Made by a program: the position numbers and the translations under genes. The notes under the pieces were generated by a model. That model did not search any database and had not been told where the DNA came from. It saw only the letters and a program-made list of their open reading frames with translations. Shown piece by piece: positions 26,626-37,856 of a DNA stretch of 64,000 bases; positions within the stretch are counted from its first letter, which is position 1; each line of letters opens with the position of its first letter. The DNA comes from Kitasatospora cheerisanensis KCTC 2395 (GTDB lineage: Bacteria; Actinomycetota; Actinomycetes; Streptomycetales; Streptomycetaceae). Location: assembly GCF_000696185.1 (NCBI RefSeq), contig NZ_KK853997.1, positions 5,447,075 to 5,511,074 of the forward strand, in the 5' to 3' direction.

Positions 26626-26744
26626 TCGCGCCACCACGGCCGGGTGTGCTCCGCCGCCCGGCCGTGCCGTACCGTTGGACGCCGGGCGCGCCGGTTGCGG
26701 CGCGCGTCGGCTCACCGAATTTCTGCAGAGGAAACACTGCGCAC

Positions 26745-27905
26745 ATGACCGCGATCTCGCTCGGTATCCCCTCCCTGCCGCTCAAGCCGCTGGCCAAGCG
26801 CCGGTACTCGCGGCAGATCATGGTCGGCAACGTACCGGTGGGCGGCGACGCGCCGGTCTCGGTGCAGTCGATGACCACCACGCTGACCTCCGACGTCAAC
26901 GCGACGCTCCAGCAGATCGCCGAGCTGACGGCCTCGGGCTGCCAGATCGTCCGGGTCGCGGTCCCCTCGCAGGACGACGCCGACGCGCTGCCGATCATCG
27001 CCAAGAAGTCGCAGATCCCGGTGATCGCCGACATCCACTTCCAGCCCAAGTACGTGTTCGCCGCGATCGACGCCGGCTGCGCCGCGGTGCGCGTCAACCC
27101 GGGCAACATCAAGGCCTTCGACGACAAGGTCGGCGAGATCGCCAAGGCCGCCAAGGACGCCGGCGTGCCGATCCGGATCGGCGTCAACGCCGGCTCGCTC
27201 GACAAGCGCCTGCTGGAGAAGTACGGCCGGGCCACCCCCGAGGCGCTGGTGGAGTCCGCGCTGTGGGAGTGCTCGCTGTTCGAGGAGCACGACTTCCGCG
27301 ACATCAAGATCTCGGTCAAGCACAACGACCCGGTCGTGATGATCAACGCCTACCGGCAGCTCGCCGCCGCCTGCGACTACCCGCTGCACCTGGGCGTCAC
27401 CGAGGCCGGCCCCGCCTTCCAGGGCACCATCAAGTCCGCGGTGGCGTTCGGCGCGCTGCTCGCCGAGGGCATCGGCGACACCATCCGGGTCTCGCTGTCC
27501 GCCCCGCCGGCCGAGGAGATCAAGGTCGGCAACCAGATCCTGGAGTCGCTGGGCCTGCGCGAACGCGGCCTGGAGATCGTCTCCTGCCCGTCCTGCGGCC
27601 GCGCCCAGGTGGACGTCTACAAGCTCGCCGAGGAGGTCACCGCCGGCCTGGAGGGCATGGAGGTGCCGCTGCGGGTGGCCGTCATGGGCTGTGTCGTGAA
27701 CGGCCCCGGCGAGGCCCGCGAGGCCGACCTGGGCGTCGCCTCCGGCAACGGCAAGGGCCAGATCTTCGTCAAGGGCGAGGTCATCAAGACCGTCCCCGAG
27801 TCGAAGATCGTCGAGACCCTGATCGAGGAGGCCATGAAGCTGGCCGAGCAGATGCAGGAGGACGGCGTCGAGTCCGGCGCCCCCGTCGTCGTGGCCGCCG
27901 AGTGA
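26745..27905 (+). CDS. ispG: 4-hydroxy-3-methylbut-2-en-1-yl diphosphate synthase
   Basis: Iron-sulfur enzyme of the MEP pathway (also gcpE) that reductively dehydrates MEcPP to HMBPP. The 386-residue protein has the TIM-barrel N-terminus and the three cluster ligands C281 and C284 (SCPSCGRAQ) and C316 (GCVVNGPGEA), with the conserved Glu of the NGPGE turn. The ATG at 26745 is preceded by GAGGAAA. It is probably co-transcribed with dxr and the M50 protease, although a 119-base gap leaves room for its own promoter. Confidence 0.96.
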   Translation: MTAISLGIPSLPLKPLAKRRYSRQIMVGNVPVGGDAPVSVQSMTTTLTSDVNATLQQIAELTASGCQIVRVAVPSQDDADALPIIAKKSQIPVIADIHFQPKYVFAAIDAGCAAVRVNPGNIKAFDDKVGEIAKAAKDAGVPIRIGVNAGSLDKRLLEKYGRATPEALVESALWECSLFEEHDFRDIKISVKHNDPVVMINAYRQLAAACDYPLHLGVTEAGPAFQGTIKSAVAFGALLAEGIGDTIRVSLSAPPAEEIKVGNQILESLGLRERGLEIVSCPSCGRAQVDVYKLAEEVTAGLEGMEVPLRVAVMGCVVNGPGEAREADLGVASGNGKGQIFVKGEVIKTVPESKIVETLIEEAMKLAEQMQEDGVESGAPVVVAAE

Positions 27906-27969
27906 CGGTCTGAACTCCCCGGCGGGACCGTCCCCGGACGGTCCCGCCCCCGTGCGAGAGGTGCCTCCC

Positions 27970-28863
27970 GTGCTCGACCGAGGTGTGATGCTGCCCGGAC
28001 CGTTCCAGGTCGCCCGGGCGCTGGCCGCAACCCGCGTGCTGGAGGGGCCCGACCTCGAAGAGGCGCTGGAGATCCTGCACCGCGACCCGGTCGCCAACGC
28101 CTTCGTCGCCACCCGGGTGGAGGCCGTCGGCCTCGACCCGTGGCGGCTCGGCGGCGAGATGTGGGGCTGGCACGACGCCGACGGGCGGCTCGACGCGCTG
28201 TGCTACGCCGGCGCCAACCTGGTCCCGGTCAACGCCGGCCCGGAGGCCGTCCGCGCGTTCGCCGAACGCGCCCGCCGGCAGGGCCGCCGCTGTTCCTCGA
28301 TCGTCGGCCCGGCCGAAGCCACCGCCGCCCTGTGGGCGCTGCTGGAGCGCTCCTGGGGCCCGGCCCGCGACGTGCGCGGCCACCAGCCGCTGATGGCCAC
28401 CTCCACGCCCGTCACCGAGGTCGAACCCGACCCGCTGGTGCGGCGGGTGCACCGCGGCGAGATCGAGGCGCTGATGCCCGCCTGCGTCGCCATGTTCACC
28501 GAGGAGGTCGGGATCTCCCCGCTGGCCGGCGACGGGGGCCTGCTCTACCAGGCCCGGGTCGCCGAACTGGTCTCCTCCGGACGGTCGTTCGCCCGCTTCG
28601 ACGAGGACGGCAAGGTCGTCTTCAAGGCCGAGATCGGCGCCGTCACCGCCGGCGCCTGCCAGATCCAGGGCGTCTGGGTGGCCCCCGAGCACCGCGGCAA
28701 GCGGCTCTCCGAGAGCGGCATGGCCGCCGTCGTGAACACCGCGCTGGCCGAGGTCGCCCCCGTCGTCTCGCTGTACGTCAACGACTTCAACATCCGGGCC
28801 CGCGCCGCCTACCGCCGGGTCGGCTTCCACGAGGTCGGCGCGTTCATGAGCGTGCTGTTCTGA
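27970..28863 (+). CDS. GNAT N-acetyltransferase with DUF4081-like N-terminus
   Basis: Protein of 297 residues. The C-terminal half is a GNAT acetyltransferase: VWVAPEHRGKRLSESGMAAV is the acetyl-CoA loop, followed by YVNDFNIRARAAYRRVGF. The N-terminal half (about 15-130) matches the DUF4081 type often fused to GNATs in actinomycetes. The substrate is unknown. GTG 27970 is favoured over GTG 27952 because GAGAGG lies nine bases upstream of it. The stop codon is part of a palindrome that also contains the stop of the opposite gene. Confidence 0.85.
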   Translation: MLDRGVMLPGPFQVARALAATRVLEGPDLEEALEILHRDPVANAFVATRVEAVGLDPWRLGGEMWGWHDADGRLDALCYAGANLVPVNAGPEAVRAFAERARRQGRRCSSIVGPAEATAALWALLERSWGPARDVRGHQPLMATSTPVTEVEPDPLVRRVHRGEIEALMPACVAMFTEEVGISPLAGDGGLLYQARVAELVSSGRSFARFDEDGKVVFKAEIGAVTAGACQIQGVWVAPEHRGKRLSESGMAAVVNTALAEVAPVVSLYVNDFNIRARAAYRRVGFHEVGAFMSVLF

Positions 28864-28873
28864 CGCACCGTCA
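28861..28873. repeat. Stop-codon palindrome TGACG-CAC-CGTCA shared by convergent genes
   Basis: The left TGA ends the plus-strand GNAT gene; the right TCA is the TGA stop of the minus-strand GNAT gene. Both stops therefore form the two ends of one perfect palindrome. Confidence 0.65.
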
Positions 28874-29422
28874 GCGGCTCGACGGGTCGCGCAGCGGCAG
28901 GTGGGCGCCCATCACCGCGTACGGGCGCACCGTGTTCGGGAAGCGCACCGCCGGGGCCAGGTCCCGGTAGCCGAGCGCGCGGTACAGCCGGCGGGCCGGG
29001 GTCTCCGCGTCGATCGCCGACAGGATCGAGCGGTCCAGGCCGGAGCGCTCGCACAGCGCCCGGATCAGCCGGGTGCCCACCCCCAGGCCCTGGAACTCCG
29101 GCAGCACGTGCAGCTCCGTCACCGCGAACACCCCGTCCAGCCAGTCCGCGTGGCCGCGCGCCGCCAGGTACGGCTCGATCACCGTCGACCACCAGTGGGT
29201 GCGCTGGTTGGGCATCCCGTAGCCGAACCCGACCAGCCGGCCCTCCGCCATCGCCCCCAGCGCGATCACCCCCGGCTGCAGCGCGTGCCGGCCGACGATC
29301 GGCAGCCGCACCGCCACCTCCTGCGGACCCAGGCCGAACGCGACCGCCTGGACCTCCAGCACGGCGGGCGCCCACGCCGCCAGGTCGATGGCCTCGATCG
29401 TCACCCCGGTGCGCTGCTCCAT
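28871..29422 (-). CDS. GNAT family N-acetyltransferase
   Basis: A 183-residue acetyltransferase with the acetyl-CoA pyrophosphate loop FQGLGVGTRL (about 117-126) after the beta-4 strand VTELHVLPE, and the terminal ARRLYRALGYRD strand-helix. The substrate is unknown. ATG 29422 follows the preceding gene by 49 bases, and the two share direction with the ferritin-like gene further upstream, so a small minus-strand operon is possible. Confidence 0.87.
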   Translation of the reverse strand: MEQRTGVTIEAIDLAAWAPAVLEVQAVAFGLGPQEVAVRLPIVGRHALQPGVIALGAMAEGRLVGFGYGMPNQRTHWWSTVIEPYLAARGHADWLDGVFAVTELHVLPEFQGLGVGTRLIRALCERSGLDRSILSAIDAETPARRLYRALGYRDLAPAVRFPNTVRPYAVMGAHLPLRDPSSR

Positions 29423-29471
29423 GAAGCGGGACGTTACTACCTGCCGTCGCGGGCGTCCGCGCGGCCCGTCC

Positions 29472-30379
29472 TCACAGCCAGGCCGCGAACTCCAGATGGA
29501 GCTCCGCGCCCGCCGCGTCGCCCCGCCGCAGCGCCGCCAGGGCGGTGTCCACGGCCCGCAGCAGGGTCCAGGCGCGGACCCGCTCGGCGGGCAGCTCCAC
29601 GGCCTCCGACAGCTGCGCCAGCCGCCGCCGGGCCGCCCGCGCGGGCCCGGCGAGGCCGCCAGGGTGTCCGCCCGGTCCAGCACCAGCCGGGCCAGGTCGT
29701 ACGCCCGGTCGCCGACCAGCGGCCGCGGCCCGACCGCGAGCCACGGCGCCCGGTCGGCGGCCAGCACCCGCCCGTGGTGGAAGTCCCCGTGCAGCAGCCA
29801 GCCGTCGTCGTCCGCGCCGGCCGCGACCGCCTCCAGCGCCTCGTCCACCAGCGGCGCGGCGTCCGCCGCGAGCGCGCGGTCCCGGGCGATCCGGCGGGTC
29901 AGCTGCCCGGCCCGGTCCTCCAGGGTGTCGAAGGAGTGCCCGGCCGGCGGCCGCACCCACAGGCGGCGCAGCAGGCTGGTGGCCTCCAGCGTCGCCTTCG
30001 CCTCGGCGAGCGAACGCAGCGGGATCTCGCCGTGCAGCCGCTCCAGCAGCAGCGCCCCGTCCGCCTCGTCCAGCAGCAGCACGGCCCCGCGGCCGGCCCA
30101 CACCCGCAGCGCCGCCGCCTGCGCTGCCGTGCCGGGAGCGGGCCGCGGCAGCTTCACCGCCACCGGCGTGCGGTCCGCGGCCCGGTACGCGTACCCCACC
30201 AGGCTGTTCCGCCCGCCGGGCACCGCGATCCGCTCCAGCACCAGGCCCCAGGCCGCCACCCGCTCCGCGAACCGGCCCGGCAGCGCCGCCAGCCACTCCG
30301 CGTCCTGCGGACCACCTCCCGCCCGGACCGACTCGACCAGACGCTCGGGGACGGTGAACTGCGCGGGCTGTGCGGACAT
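29472..30379 (-). CDS. Aminoglycoside phosphotransferase-fold kinase, frame broken near 29645
   Basis: Kinase of the APH/choline kinase fold, about 302 residues when repaired. The N-lobe has VAVKLPRP with the ATP-binding Lys and a Glu helix; the catalytic loop is LLHGDFHHGRVL; the metal-binding loop reads WLAVGPRPLVGDRAYD, where the usual Asp after the strand is Gly (normally IDPKP). After AASPGP the frame breaks; one extra C in the CCC complementary to 29643-29645 restores the tail ARAARRRLAQLSEAVELPAE to the stop at 29472. The substrate is unknown and need not be an aminoglycoside. Confidence 0.75.
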
Positions 30380-30447
30380 GCCGTCCATCATCGCCCAGGG
30401 CAGGGCGACTGCCGCGCCGGGCGCCGCCGTGGCGGGCGGACGGTCCG

Positions 30448-31427
30448 TCAGCTCGCGCTCGGGGACGGCGAGGGGTCGGCGGCGGCGAGGCCGGGGAGCG
30501 CGGGAGGTCGGCGCCCCAGTGGGCGGCCCGGAGGGCGGACTCGCGGAGGGCGGCGGCGGCCTGCGCGCGGAGGGCGGGGGCGGTGCACAGGTCGGCGTAG
30601 GCGGCGGTGAGCTGGGTCTCCAGGAAGGCCGCGAGCCGGCCGGCGGAGACGGCGTCGGTCACCTGGAAGGGGAGCCGGTAGCCGGGGGCGGCCGCGGTGG
30701 GGGAGACCCCGCCGGTGCTGAGCAGGCGCTGCCAGGCGTCCCGGCGGGCCTGGTGGGCGGCGTACGTGGCGCGCCCGTCCTCGCGCTGCGGGCCGACCGG
30801 CAGGAACGCGCCCACCACGCCGTACCCGTACACGGCGGCGTGCTCGGCGGCGAGCGCGGACTGCAGGGCGTCCGAGTCGGCGCTCGCCAGGGCGGCGGGC
30901 GAGGCCGAGCCGGACGGCGACGAGGACGGTGACGGGGACGGCGCGGGGTTGTCGGCGGCGACCGGGCCGGTGTCGCCGAGGGCGGCGGCGTGCGCGGCGC
31001 CGGAGGCGGACACCGCGGCGAGGGTCCTGGCGAGGGCGGGGGAGGCGGCCGCGAGGTCGGCCAGCCGCAGGCCGGCGGTGCGCCGCTCGGACGCGGCCAG
31101 GTCGGCGACCGTGCGGGCGGCGGAGGCGCTCGGGTGCGCGGTCGGCGAGGAGGCGGGCAGCGACTGGGCGAGCGCCTCCCGGTGCTGGACGACGTCCTCG
31201 CGCTGGTCGGCGAGCTGGTCCGGGGCCGCGGGGCCGGTGGCGAGCACGGCGTCGTAGTCGGCGAGGAGGGCGTCGGTGGCGGCGAGCTGGCGCAGGCGCA
31301 GCGGCCGGTCGGCGTCCTCGGCCGTCCTCCCGGTGGCGTGGGAGTGGTCGCCGGTGCAGCCGCACAGGAACTGGAGGCCGCCGAGCGCCCCGAGGGCCAG
31401 GAAGGTCCGCCGTGTGGGCGCGGGCAT
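30448..31427 (-). CDS. Ferritin-like (DUF4439) exported protein, frame broken near 30503
   Basis: About 326 residues when repaired. The N-terminus RRTFLALGALGGLQFLCGC has twin Arg followed by a hydrophobic stretch and a Cys, suggesting Tat export and possibly lipid attachment. The C-terminal domain (about 195-310) is a four-helix ferritin-like DUF4439 domain (LAAEHAAVYGYGVVGAFLP). Between them lies a Pro/Ser spacer. The frame breaks just before the end; one extra C opposite GGG 30502-30504 gives the natural C-terminus ending SPSPSAS. In streptomycetes I recall this gene just upstream of and divergent from rimP, as here. Confidence 0.8.
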
Positions 31428-31603
31428 CGGCACTCCAGCGTGTTCGTGGGGCCGGAAGCCCCCGTCGGGAGAATCTTGACCGGAGCCGGGCTCTCCCGGC
31501 GGGAGCTTGGACCGTACCGGGTGGCTGTGACCTTCCTCGCAGCGGGGTGCTCCGCGTCCGGGTCGGAATCGGCGGTTCGGGGGTGGACCGGATAGGCTTC
31601 GCC

Positions 31604-31612
31604 ATGAGTTAG
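31604..31612 (+). other. Minimal upstream ORF ATG-AGT-TAG before rimP
   Basis: A start codon, one codon and a stop lie 41 bases before the rimP start. It has no ribosome-binding site that I can see. I list it because the infB and truB leaders in the same gene block also carry very short ORFs. Confidence 0.3.
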
Positions 31613-31652
31613 CACCTCTGACAACAGCAGACGCGGCCGAGGAGTCACCCGG

Positions 31653-32195
31653 ATGAGCACCACCCCCACTGACCGGCTGCGCACATTGCTGGAGCCGCTG
31701 GCAGCCGAGGCCGGGCTGGACCTCGAAGAGGTCAAGGTGACCCAGGCCGGCAGCCGCCGCCAGGTGCAGATCGACGTGGACGCCGACGGCGGCGTCGACC
31801 TGGACGCGATCGCCGAGTTCTCCCGCCTGGTCGGCCAGGCGCTGGACGACTCCGACCTGATGGGCGACGCCCCGTACCTGCTGGAGGTCGGTTCGCCGGG
31901 CGCCGAGCGCCCGCTGAACGAGCCGCGGCACTGGCGCCGGGCGACCGGCCGGCTGGCGGCGATCAAGCTGGTGGACGGCGCGGAGCTGACCGCGCGGGTG
32001 CTGGAGAGCGACGAGGACGGCGCGCTGGTCGAGGTGCAGCCGGTGAAGGGGCGCGGCCGTCCCAAGGAGCGCCGACTGGAGTTCGCGGAGATCGCGCGGG
32101 CCCGGGTGCAGGTCGAGTTCAACCGCAAGGACGAGGAACTGCTCGACGCCGCCGCCGACATCGCGGACACGGACGAAGAGGAAGAGGAGGCGTAA
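31653..32195 (+). CDS. rimP: Ribosome maturation factor RimP
   Basis: 30S assembly factor of 180 residues. The N-terminal domain (LRTLLEPLAAEAGLDLEEV) and DISRLVGQ-like region are followed by the YLLEVGSPGAERPL motif, then a Sm-like C-terminal domain and an acidic tail (DTDEEEEEA). It promotes maturation of the small subunit. It is the first gene of the rimP-nusA-ylxR-infB block; its TAA ends two bases before the nusA GTG, so the two are co-translated. Confidence 0.95.
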   Translation: MSTTPTDRLRTLLEPLAAEAGLDLEEVKVTQAGSRRQVQIDVDADGGVDLDAIAEFSRLVGQALDDSDLMGDAPYLLEVGSPGAERPLNEPRHWRRATGRLAAIKLVDGAELTARVLESDEDGALVEVQPVKGRGRPKERRLEFAEIARARVQVEFNRKDEELLDAAADIADTDEEEEEA

Positions 32196-32197
32196 TC

Positions 32198-33190
32198 GTG
32201 GACATCGACATGAGTGCCCTGCGCGGGCTGGTCACCGAGAAGGGCGTGCCGTTCGACCTGCTGGTCGAGTCGATCGAGTCGGCCCTCCTCATCGCGTACC
32301 ACCGCACCGAGGGATCGCGCCGCCGGGCGCGGGTCGAGCTGAACCGCAAGACCGGCCACGTGACGGTGTGGGCGCTGGAGGACGCGGCCGAGCTGGACGA
32401 GGGCGTGGAGCCCAAGGAGTTCGACGACACCCCGAGCGGGTTCGGCCGGATCGCCGCCTCCACCGCCAAGCAGGTCATCCTGCAGCGGCTGCGGGACGCC
32501 GCGGACGACCAGACCTTCGGCGAGTACGCCGGCAAGGAGGGCGACATCGTCACCGGTGTCGTCCAGCAGGGCAACGACCCGAAGAACATCCTGGTCGACA
32601 TCGGCAAGCTGGAGGCCATCCTGCCGCCGCAGGAGCAGGTCCCGGGCGAGGACTACCGGCACGGCACCCGGCTGAAGTGCTACGTGGTGGGCGTGCGGCG
32701 CGGTGTGCGCGGCCCGTCGGTCACCCTCTCGCGGACCCACCCGAACCTGGTGAAGCGGCTGTTCGCGCTGGAGGTTCCGGAGATCGCGGACGGCTCGGTG
32801 GAGATCGCGGCGATCGCCCGCGAGGCCGGCCACCGCACCAAGATCGCGGTCTGGTCGCGCAAGTCGGGCCTGAACGCCAAGGGCGCCTGCATCGGCCCGA
32901 ACGGCATGCGGGTGCGCGGCGTGATGGCCGAGCTGCACGGCGAGAAGATCGACATCGTCGACTGGTCGGAGGACCCGGCCGAGATGGTCGCCTCCGCGCT
33001 GTCCCCCGCGCGGGTGACGAAGGTGGAGATCGTCGACCTGGCCCAGCGCTCCGCCCGGGTGATCGTGCCGGACTACCAGCTGTCGCTGGCGATCGGCAAG
33101 GAGGGGCAGAACGCCCGCCTGGCCGCCCGCCTCACCGGCTGGCGGATCGACATCCGCCCGGACACCGAGGCCCCGGCCGACGCCCAGTAG
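32198..33190 (+). CDS. nusA: Transcription termination/antitermination factor NusA
   Basis: NusA of 330 residues, the short actinobacterial form without the C-terminal acidic repeats. Domains in order: N-terminal RNA polymerase-binding domain (about 1-105), S1 domain (about 110-180, GDIVTGVVQQG), and two KH domains (IGPNGMRVRGVMAEL; LAIGKEGQNARLAARLTG). It modulates pausing, termination and rRNA antitermination. GTG start, directly downstream of rimP. Confidence 0.96.
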   Translation: MDIDMSALRGLVTEKGVPFDLLVESIESALLIAYHRTEGSRRRARVELNRKTGHVTVWALEDAAELDEGVEPKEFDDTPSGFGRIAASTAKQVILQRLRDAADDQTFGEYAGKEGDIVTGVVQQGNDPKNILVDIGKLEAILPPQEQVPGEDYRHGTRLKCYVVGVRRGVRGPSVTLSRTHPNLVKRLFALEVPEIADGSVEIAAIAREAGHRTKIAVWSRKSGLNAKGACIGPNGMRVRGVMAELHGEKIDIVDWSEDPAEMVASALSPARVTKVEIVDLAQRSARVIVPDYQLSLAIGKEGQNARLAARLTGWRIDIRPDTEAPADAQ

Positions 33191-33272
33191 GGAACACGTC
33201 CGGCAGTACCAGCGTTGAAGAAAGCCTTCGGAGATCTACTCGGAGGCGGCGAGTCCCTTCGGAGGGGTAGAC

Positions 33273-33581
33273 TTGAGCGTGTCTGGCCGGACGCATGTCC
33301 GCGCATGCCCTGAACGCACCTGCGTGGGCTGCCGCAAGCGCGCGGCCAAGCACGAGCTGCTGCGTGTCGTGGCGGGCGAGGGCGAGTGCGTCCCCGATCC
33401 TCGCGGCACACTGCCGGGCCGGGGCGCGTATCTGCACCCCGTCCCGACCTGCCTCGACCTCGCGGTCCGCCGCCGGGCGTTCCCGAGGGCCCTCCGGGTC
33501 CAGGGCACGCTCGAACCCGGCGCCCTGCGGGAGTACGTCGGGGCAGGAGCAAGTCCGGCCGACGGTCAGTCGGCCCGCTGA
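33273..33581 (+). CDS. ylxR: YlxR family RNA-binding protein (DUF448)
   Basis: Small basic protein of 102 residues in the YlxR/DUF448 family with the hallmark RTCVGCRKR near the N-terminus and GRGAYLHP in the middle. It occurs between nusA and infB in most Gram-positive bacteria and may bind RNA or RNase P. The start is TTG 33273 (GGAGG seven bases upstream) or GTG 33279. Confidence 0.88.
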   Translation: MSVSGRTHVRACPERTCVGCRKRAAKHELLRVVAGEGECVPDPRGTLPGRGAYLHPVPTCLDLAVRRRAFPRALRVQGTLEPGALREYVGAGASPADGQSAR

Positions 33582-33684
33582 CGGGCGTCACGCCCGGCAA
33601 CACGCACCAGCGCACGGCAGTGGGTACGCCGCCGTGCGCCCCAAGGTCAGGTACCTCGCGAGATGGAAGTAGGTCGAGATTGCG

Positions 33685-33727
33685 ATGAGCACTCGATGAG
33701 TACGCGATGAGTACGCCCATGAAGTAG
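33685..33727 (+). other. Chain of three overlapping mini-ORFs in the infB leader
   Basis: Three tiny frames follow each other with ATGA stop/start overlaps: 33685-33699 (MSTR stop), 33696-33710 (MSTR stop) and 33707-33727 (MSTPMK stop). They arise from tandem copies of GATGAGTACGC (33695-33705, 33706-33716) and a partial copy before. infB begins 46 bases further at GTG 33774 with its own AGGAG. Whether ribosomes use them is unknown. Confidence 0.45.
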
Positions 33728-33773
33728 CGACAGTCCGGCGGACGAATACCCCGGACGTATAGACAGGAGCGAA

Positions 33774-36859
<3,086 letters not shown>

Positions 36860-36870
36860 CGGCTGCTGAC

Positions 36871-36912
36871 CGGGGTCGGCCGACGGGGTGCAAATCCCGT
36901 CGACCGGCCCCG
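36871..36912 (+). terminator. Hairpin between infB and the DUF503 gene
   Basis: A 17-base stem with one G-U pair and one mismatch: 36871-36887 pairs with 36896-36912 around the 8-base loop GTGCAAAT, starting 12 bases after the infB stop. It may attenuate transcription into the downstream genes rather than stop it. Confidence 0.6.
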
Positions 36913-36980
36913 GCCGCGCTGTTAGGGTCCTGGCTGTCGGGAATCCTTCGAGGCCCCCAGGCCGGCCAGGCCTGTCACAC

Positions 36981-37277
36981 ATGTTCGTAGGAACTCTCAC
37001 CTTCGACCTGCTCCTCGGCGACGTGCACTCGCTGAAGGAGAAGCGGTCGATCGTGCGGCCCATCGTGGCCGAACTGCAGCGCAAGTACAGCGTGTGCGCC
37101 GCAGAGGTCGGGAACCAGGATCTGCACCGCAGGGCCGAGATCGGCTGTGCGGTGGTGTCCGGCGACGCCGGGTACGTCAACGAGATCCTGGACAGCTGTG
37201 AGCGGCTCGTCGCCGGCCGCCCCGAGGTGATGCTGCTCTCCACGCGGAGGCGGCACCACCACGACGACGACGAATGA
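36981..37277 (+). CDS. DUF503 family protein (YlxP-like)
   Basis: Small protein of 98 residues of the DUF503/YlxP family (MFVGTLTFDLLLGDVHSLKEKR), with a ferredoxin-like fold and a His/Asp-rich tail. It sits between infB and rbfA, as usual in Gram-positive bacteria, and is thought to be linked to ribosome assembly. ATG 36981 marks the conserved N-terminus. Confidence 0.88.
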   Translation: MFVGTLTFDLLLGDVHSLKEKRSIVRPIVAELQRKYSVCAAEVGNQDLHRRAEIGCAVVSGDAGYVNEILDSCERLVAGRPEVMLLSTRRRHHHDDDE

Positions 37278-37418
37278 CCAGCGGGCGTCACCACCGTCAC
37301 ACCCGCACCGGACCGAGAGCGCCCACAAGGCTGGGCGCGGGCGGGTACGTTGGGGAGAGGGCCCCCACCGGGTCGAGGTCTTGACCCGGGTACCGCGCCC
37401 ACTGCACGAGGAGGCAAC

Positions 37419-37856
37419 GTGACCGACACCGCAAGGGCGCGCAAGCTCGCCGACCGCATTCAGGTGGTCGTGGCGGAGACCCTGCAGCGCCGGATCAAGG
37501 ACCCGCGACTCGGGTACGTCACCATCACCGACGCCCGCGTGACGGGTGACCTGCGCGAGGCCACCGTCTTCTACACCGTCTACGGCGACGAGACCGAGCG
37601 GGAGTCCAGCGCGGCCGCGCTGGAGAGCGCCAAGGGCATCCTGCGCTCCGAGGTCGGCAAGCAGACCGGGGTGCGGTTCACGCCGACCCTGACCTTCGTC
37701 GCCGACGCCCTGCCGGACAACGCCCGGAACATCGACGACCTGCTGGACAAGGCCCGGATCTCCGACGCCGCCGTCCGCACCGCCGCCGCCGGGGCCGTCT
37801 ACGCCGGCGACGCCGACCCGTACAAGTCGGCTCGCGACGACGACGAGGACGAGTGA
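37419..37856 (+). CDS. rbfA: Ribosome-binding factor A
   Basis: 30S assembly factor of 145 residues with the KH-like RbfA fold: VVAETLQRRIKDPRLGYVTI, then VFYTVYGDE and the LDKARI end. It binds 16S rRNA during late small-subunit maturation. GTG 37419 has GAGGAGG five bases upstream. A small inverted repeat (37368-37374 with 37383-37389) lies in its leader. Its TGA overlaps the next gene by four bases. Confidence 0.94.
   Translation: MTDTARARKLADRIQVVVAETLQRRIKDPRLGYVTITDARVTGDLREATVFYTVYGDETERESSAAALESAKGILRSEVGKQTGVRFTPTLTFVADALPDNARNIDDLLDKARISDAAVRTAAAGAVYAGDADPYKSARDDDEDE

Noticed and set aside
36871..36912. tRNA-like 3' end (GGTGCAAATCCC) after infB
   Set aside because: The sequence folds as a simple 17-base hairpin with that string as its loop; there is no acceptor stem, D arm or anticodon arm.
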